9,772 nt of DNA from an uncultured Alistipes sp. Its GTDB lineage: Bacteria > Bacteroidota > Bacteroidia > Bacteroidales > Rikenellaceae. The position numbers were made by a program, and so were the translations under genes. The notes under the pieces were generated by a model. The model was given only the letters and a program-made list of their open reading frames with translations, was not told the DNA's origin and ran no database searches. Below are positions 7,075 to 9,772 of the stretch, one piece after another. The stretch lies in NCBI GenBank assembly GCA_959604655.1, contig CAUHCL010000080.1, positions 1-9,772 on the forward strand, given 5' to 3'. Numbering within the stretch: position 1 is the stretch's first letter; the number at the start of each line of letters is the position of its first letter.

Positions 7075-7539
7075 TCACCCGCCGTCGGCCGCGGCGTCGA
7101 GGCGGGGAAAGGCATCGAGCGAACGGTAACCGTCGGCCGTACGCTCGAAGCAGAAGTGTCGCAGACCGTTGGTCAGGATGACGTAACGCGCCCCCACCAC
7201 GGCGTTGTAGCGCGTAGCCTGCTCGAACACCCCGCGGGTGACGGCCACGTCGGGAGCCTTGCACTCGGCCAGCGCCAGAGGACGCGCCGAGGAATCGAGC
7301 ACCACCACGTCGGCACGCTGCGCCGTGGAGTTGATCTCCACGGGATACTCCTCGACGACGGAGCGCAGCGAGGCGCCGCAATCGGAGATGAGAAATTCCA
7401 CCAGATGCCGCCGCACCCACTCCTCGGGCGTGAGCACCACGAACATGGAACGCACGCGGTCGAACACGAGCGTCCGTCCGTCGCGCTCCACGGCCCGCAG
7501 ATTTATGGGCGGAAATTTGAGTTTAGGGGTGGAAATCAT
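7075..7539 (-). CDS. Stand-alone HsdR N-terminal-like PD-(D/E)xK protein
   Basis: Small 154-residue protein made almost wholly of a domain like the nuclease domain of type I restriction subunit HsdR. The nuclease signature is present: D77 in QRADVVVLD, then E92-C-K94 in LAECKAP, and Q107-ATR-Y111 in the QxxxY motif typical of RecB/HsdR-type nucleases. E39/E40 in TPEEWVR may supply the first acidic ligand. The helicase, methylase and specificity parts of a type I system are absent, so this is not restriction by itself. Small proteins of this type are, to my knowledge, widespread in Bacteroidota as lone genes of unknown role, so a housekeeping DNA function is as likely as a defence one. The gene is convergent with the response regulator and divergent from the GH2-like gene. 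The start at 7539 lies about 35 bases from a consensus minus-strand -7 box. Confidence 0.85.
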   Translation of the reverse strand: MISTPKLKFPPINLRAVERDGRTLVFDRVRSMFVVLTPEEWVRRHLVEFLISDCGASLRSVVEEYPVEINSTAQRADVVVLDSSARPLALAECKAPDVAVTRGVFEQATRYNAVVGARYVILTNGLRHFCFERTADGYRSLDAFPRLDAAADGG

Positions 7540-7559
7540 CGTATGAATAAAATTTTTTA

Positions 7560-7567
7560 TACCTTTA
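7560..7567 (+). promoter_or_regulatory. -7 box for the GH2-like gene
   Basis: TACCTTTA differs from TAnnTTTG only in the last base. It would start transcription near 7572-7575, about 15 bases before the ATG at 7590, with the A/T-rich leader usual in this phylum. No -33 TTTG is seen at the expected distance. Confidence 0.5.
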
Positions 7568-7573
7568 CAGCTA

Positions 7574-7581
7574 CAAATATA
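7574..7581 (-). promoter_or_regulatory. -7 box for the HsdR-like gene
   Basis: Read on the minus strand this is TATATTTG, an exact TAnnTTTG. The predicted start, near 7567-7570, falls inside the plus-strand -7 box, leaving a leader of about 30 bases to the ATG at 7539. With its two upstream bases, CGTATATTTG, it repeats the kinase promoter exactly. Confidence 0.6.
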
Positions 7582-7589
7582 CGAAAAAT

Positions 7590-8918
7590 ATGAAACGCTT
7601 TCTGTCGATCATATCCCTCTTTTTCCTCTCGGCCGCACCCGTCGCGGCTCAGGAATACGACTCACCCGAATACGTCTCGCTCGGGCGCGAACTGCCCCGC
7701 GCGAAGACGGTGGCCTACCCCACGGCCGAGGAAGCACAGGCGCTGGGCGCGGGTGCCGTGGCGTCGAAATATCTGCGCCCCGTGACAAACTGGACGCGCA
7801 CCGAGGAGGCCGACGCTGTGGTCTTCACCTCGAAGTACGTCATTCCGTTCATGTGGCTCAGCCGCCAGGCCATACTCTATGTCGACGAGGCGTCGGGAGC
7901 ATACGAGGTGCTGGTGAACGGCAAGAAGGTGGGATATTCGTCGGATGCCTTCGTACCCGCGGAATTCAACGTCACCAAAGCCTCGAAGGAGGATGTGAAC
8001 ACGGTGTCGATACGCATACTGAAGGATCACTGGAGCCGCCGCATGGAGGATTTCGTCGAGAGCAGCGAACCCCGCGTGGGCGAGGTATACGTGATGTCGC
8101 AACCCATGATCCGCGTGCGCGACGTGGTGCACAACACCAATGTCGATCTCAACAGCGAGTTCGCCACGGTGGAGGTGGGGCTGGTGGTCAAGACCGAGTC
8201 GCTCAACCCCAAGACGGCACGCATACACTACGAGCTGATAGCGCCCGACACCACGGTGGTGACCCACGGCTACAAGGATCTGACGCTCGGCATGAAGGGC
8301 GAGGACACGGTGAAATTCATGGCCCGCATACCCTACGTGCTCACGTGGTGTGCCGACATGCCCGTGCGCTACCGTCTCAACGTGAAGACGCAGATCGAGG
8401 GCCGTTTCGCCGAATACCAGTCGCACATGATAGGCTTCCGCACGGCGGAGACCGACGACAACGGCGATTTTCTGATAAACGGCATAAAGACCGAGTTGTT
8501 CTACCGCGATTTCGATCCGCAGACGGTCACCGAAAAGGATATCATAGGTGCGCGCGTACTCAAATACAACGCCGTGCGGTTCCGCATGGGTGCCGTGCCG
8601 CAGAACGTATACCGCATGTGCGACTCGCTGGGCATGTACGTCATAGCCCAGGTGCCGATAAACACGAGCAAAAGCGGGGCCTCGCGCCGCCGCGGAGGGA
8701 ACCCGAGCAACGATCCCGCATGGAAAGCGGCGTACCTCGACCGCGCGGAGACAACCTACCGCACCACACGCGGTCAGGCGTGCGTGATAGGTTACATCAT
8801 GGCCGAGAACTCGTCGAACGGAATCAATCTCTACGAAGCCTATCTGAGGCTTAAAGCGCTGGAACGCAGGCGCCCCGTGCTCTACATCGAGGCCGCGGGA
8901 GAGTGGAACAGCGATTGA
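7590..8918 (+). CDS. Secreted half-length GH2-like protein, probable pseudoenzyme
   Basis: Secreted 442-residue protein related to GH2 beta-galactosidases, whose members are usually 600-1100 residues. A signal peptide covers residues 1-20 (cut at VAA|QE). Residues about 75-180 match the GH2 sugar-binding jelly roll (YEVLVNGKKVGYSSDAFVPAEF), about 180-285 the Ig-like domain, and about 285-442 only the first half of the TIM barrel. Compared with E. coli LacZ, the conserved R-x-x-HYP is R330-FRMGA, DEANIETHG has become AQVPINTSK (metal ligands E416 and H418 replaced by N358 and S360), and LGNES has become MAENS, leaving N407 where the acid/base E461 should be. The protein stops soon after RRPVLYIEA, before the strand carrying the nucleophile. 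The frame is intact from promoter to stop, and later frames show no continuation, so I call it a gene rather than a frameshift. It may bind sugars or have a structural role. Confidence 0.85.
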   Translation: MKRFLSIISLFFLSAAPVAAQEYDSPEYVSLGRELPRAKTVAYPTAEEAQALGAGAVASKYLRPVTNWTRTEEADAVVFTSKYVIPFMWLSRQAILYVDEASGAYEVLVNGKKVGYSSDAFVPAEFNVTKASKEDVNTVSIRILKDHWSRRMEDFVESSEPRVGEVYVMSQPMIRVRDVVHNTNVDLNSEFATVEVGLVVKTESLNPKTARIHYELIAPDTTVVTHGYKDLTLGMKGEDTVKFMARIPYVLTWCADMPVRYRLNVKTQIEGRFAEYQSHMIGFRTAETDDNGDFLINGIKTELFYRDFDPQTVTEKDIIGARVLKYNAVRFRMGAVPQNVYRMCDSLGMYVIAQVPINTSKSGASRRRGGNPSNDPAWKAAYLDRAETTYRTTRGQACVIGYIMAENSSNGINLYEAYLRLKALERRRPVLYIEAAGEWNSD

Positions 8919-8953
8919 CGGGATAAAAAAATCGAAAAAAAGTTGCGAAAAAA

Positions 8954-8985
8954 TTTGCAGGAATAAAAAAAGTGCCTTAAATTTG
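8954..8985 (+). promoter_or_regulatory. Promoter of tRNA-Lys (-33 TTTG and -7 TAAATTTG)
   Basis: TTTG at 8954-8957 and TAAATTTG at 8978-8985 are separated by 20 bases, matching both halves of the Bacteroidota housekeeping promoter and its usual spacing. The -7 box ends 23 bases before the tRNA. This is the only promoter in the window with both halves at consensus. The preceding 35 bases after the GH2-like stop are A-rich and contain no clear terminator. Confidence 0.8.
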
Positions 8986-9008
8986 CACTCGCAATCACAA
9001 AGATTGAT

Positions 9009-9081
9009 GCCTCTTTAGCTCAGTTGGTAGAGCACGACACTCTTAATGTTGGGGTCCAGGGTTCGAGCCCCTGAGGGGGTA
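9009..9081 (+). tRNA. tRNA-Lys (anticodon CUU)
   Basis: All arms fold by hand. The acceptor 9009-9015 pairs with 9074-9080; the D-stem GCTC/GAGC (9018-9021, 9030-9033) closes loop AGTTGGTA; the anticodon stem CGACA/TGTTG (9035-9039, 9047-9051) closes loop CTCTTAA with CTT at 9042-9044; the variable region is GGGTC; the T-stem CAGGG/CCCTG closes loop TTCGAGC; the discriminator is A. No CCA is encoded. CUU reads AAG, the lysine codon favoured in this GC-rich genome. The acceptor stem has three G-U pairs, including G1-U72. Confidence 0.96.
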
Positions 9082-9084
9082 CTG

Positions 9085-9114
9085 AAAGGGAAGAACTTTC
9101 GTTCTTCCCTTTTT
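9085..9114 (+). terminator. Intrinsic terminator after tRNA-Lys
   Basis: AAAGGGAAGAAC (9085-9096) pairs perfectly with GTTCTTCCCTTT (9101-9112) around a TTTC tetraloop; TTTTT spans 9110-9114. It begins 3 bases after the tRNA and marks it as a single-gene transcript with a short trailer. Confidence 0.92.
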
Positions 9115-9233
9115 GCTTTATGCCCCGTCAGGTGGCGAGAACTCGGATATCGCCTACCTCCCAAGGAGGTCCATGCGAGCACACGACCGCCTACTGCAAG
9201 TAGCGCAGGCGAGCCCCTTAGGGATGGGGTACG
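9115..9233 (+). other. Structured GC-rich stretch between two terminators
   Basis: No protein-coding frame is convincing here. Hairpins seen by eye are ACCTCC/GGAGGT (9156-9161 with 9165-9170, 3-base loop), CGCCT/AGGCG (9188-9192 with 9207-9211, with an alternative inner CTAC/GTAG), and CCCC/GGGG (9214-9217 with 9226-9229). It ends in a terminator. It may be a small RNA, an extended read-through trailer of the tRNA, or a decayed repeat. No consensus -7 box was found in it. Confidence 0.3.
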
Positions 9234-9264
9234 AAGCGAGAATCGAAAGGTTCTCGCTTTTTTT
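9234..9264 (+). terminator. Second intrinsic terminator downstream of tRNA-Lys
   Basis: AAGCGAGAA (9234-9242) pairs with TTCTCGCTT (9251-9259) around an 8-base loop, with seven T residues at 9258-9264. No annotated gene ends just before it, so it either backs up the tRNA terminator or ends an unannotated RNA. Confidence 0.82.
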
Positions 9265-9367
9265 CGTACATGACACAGACAATGCCGAAGAACAATTCCT
9301 TGACAACTAAACTGCAACGTACTGCTATAAATGGAGATTCATAAGTTCGAACCTTTGAGGCACGACA

Positions 9368-9475
9368 ATGGACATCAAGAAGATTGAAGGCCTCTATTGC
9401 GATATGCTGAAGAATATCTTTACAAATGGAACGTCTATATTACCCACTTTTGAAAACACATTTGTCAAGTCGTAA
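9368..9475 (+). CDS. Doubtful small ORF, 35 residues, before a terminator
   Basis: The ATG at 9368 opens a frame starting MDIKKIEGLYCDMLKN and ending FENTFVKS, with TAA at 9473-9475. The reasons to note it are its place 4 bases before a strong terminator and its normal-looking composition. Against it: no promoter box, no recognisable family, and a low GC content (about 36% over 9361-9480 against about 68% in a sample from the MBL gene). A shorter frame from ATG 9331 (MEIHKFEPLRHDNG) overlaps in another phase, so this could be the shifted remains of one decayed gene. The flanking bases 9265-9367 hold nothing I can name. Confidence 0.2.
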   Translation: MDIKKIEGLYCDMLKNIFTNGTSILPTFENTFVKS

Positions 9476-9479
9476 TAAA

Positions 9480-9522
9480 CAAGCGTGGCGACCTCGTGAT
9501 GAAGTCGCCACGCTTGATTTTT
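9480..9522 (+). terminator. Intrinsic terminator with 13-bp stem
   Basis: CAAGCGTGGCGAC (9480-9492) pairs perfectly with GTCGCCACGCTTG (9504-9516) around an 11-base loop, then A and TTTTT (9518-9522). Upstream A residues (AATAAA) make some termination on the minus strand possible. It is GC-rich inside an AT-rich stretch, which argues for function. The next 206 bases (9523-9728) hold no supported gene. Confidence 0.85.
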
Positions 9523-9728
9523 CCGAAAAAATCGGACACCAAAAGGCCGCTTATCCCTATGTCGTTTTCATCTCCAACACCCTCGGCGGTAACCTCTATA
9601 CCCATGACATCTTATCGATATGGATTTCAATCATTTTCGAGAACAAGACATAAGTTTCGGACAATCGGGCCTGCTGTTCATATGTCAATCCGTCCGTTGC
9701 GCCTTATCCTATTTCGGAAATTTTTTCG

Positions 9729-9736
9729 TAACTTTA
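9729..9736 (+). promoter_or_regulatory. -7-like box before the right-edge gene
   Basis: TAACTTTA fits TAnnTTTG except for the last base and ends 4 bases before an ATG. The surrounding TTTTTTCG is AT-rich. No -33 TTTG is found at 19-21 bases. If used, the transcript would begin at or very near the start codon. Confidence 0.4.
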
Positions 9737-9740
9737 CGGG

Positions 9741-9772
9741 ATGAAAGAACAGGATTCTCCATTATCATTGGG
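9741..9772 (+). CDS. Start of an unidentified gene (cut by window edge)
   Basis: An ATG at 9741 opens a frame that runs to the end of the window and reads MKEQDSPLSLG. It follows a -7-like box by 4 bases and the end of a long non-coding stretch, which suits the beginning of a gene. Eleven residues are too few to name a family. Confidence 0.45.
   Translation, partial: MKEQDSPLSL

Noticed and set aside
7075..8918. A defence system built from the HsdR-like and GH2-like genes
   Set aside because: The genes are divergent, unrelated in domain type, and lack any methylase, helicase, specificity or toxin partner. Adjacency alone does not support a system.
9465..9605. A 46-residue minus-strand frame (MGIEVTAEGVGDEN...) with plausible composition
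   Set aside because: It also crosses the terminator stem and has no promoter box; its amino acids look reasonable, but the evidence is too thin to call a gene.
9426..9653. A 75-residue plus-strand frame (MERLYYPL...)
   Set aside because: It runs straight through the 13-bp terminator stem, has no promoter or recognisable motif, and overlaps the other small frames; most likely chance.
1..9772. CRISPR array, insertion sequence, prophage or attachment-site duplication
   Set aside because: No spaced direct repeats of 25-40 bases, transposase, phage genes or repeated tRNA 3' end were seen on either strand.

Overview
The window is a GC-rich (about 60-68% in genes), gene-dense piece of a Bacteroidota chromosome, most likely a gut Alistipes/Rikenellaceae-type organism. 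The taxonomic signs are promoter -7 boxes of the form TAnnTTTG, A-rich leaders with no Shine-Dalgarno sequence, a tRNA gene without encoded CCA, a LytS/LytTR pair, and heavy use of ATA for isoleucine despite high GC. The genus is an inference from style, not from a search.

Region 1 (1-5083, + strand) is a tightly packed operon: the C-terminal part of valyl-tRNA synthetase (valS, cut by the window edge), a clan GH-A (GH5-like) glycosidase lipoprotein, ribonuclease HI, a PhnP-like metallo-beta-lactamase-fold hydrolase and a classical short-chain dehydrogenase. Gaps are only 4-10 bases, and a strong intrinsic terminator (5042-5083) closes the operon. Most of it is housekeeping; the glycosidase is the odd member.

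Region 2 (5084-7068) starts with a repeat-rich spacer and a good TAnnTTTG promoter lying directly against the GTG start of a LytS/YehU-type membrane histidine kinase. The kinase overlaps its LytTR response regulator gene by 4 bases (ATGA), so the two form one two-component system. Its target is not evident from the sequence.

Region 3 (7075-8918) has a minus-strand gene for a small stand-alone PD-(D/E)xK protein of the HsdR N-terminal type, convergent with the regulator. It is divergent from a secreted GH2-like protein that is about half the usual length and has lost the recognisable catalytic residues (a probable pseudoenzyme). Their promoters overlap in a 50-base gap.

Region 4 (8919-9772) carries tRNA-Lys(CUU) with a complete -33/-7 promoter and its own terminator, a structured GC-rich stretch ending in a second terminator, an AT-rich stretch with a doubtful 35-residue ORF followed by a third terminator, and the first codons of another gene at the right edge.

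I see no mobile element, CRISPR array, prophage or recognisable defence island. The most interesting items are the degenerate half-length GH2 protein, the overlapping divergent promoters, and promoter boxes that touch start codons. Most of the window is ordinary core genome.
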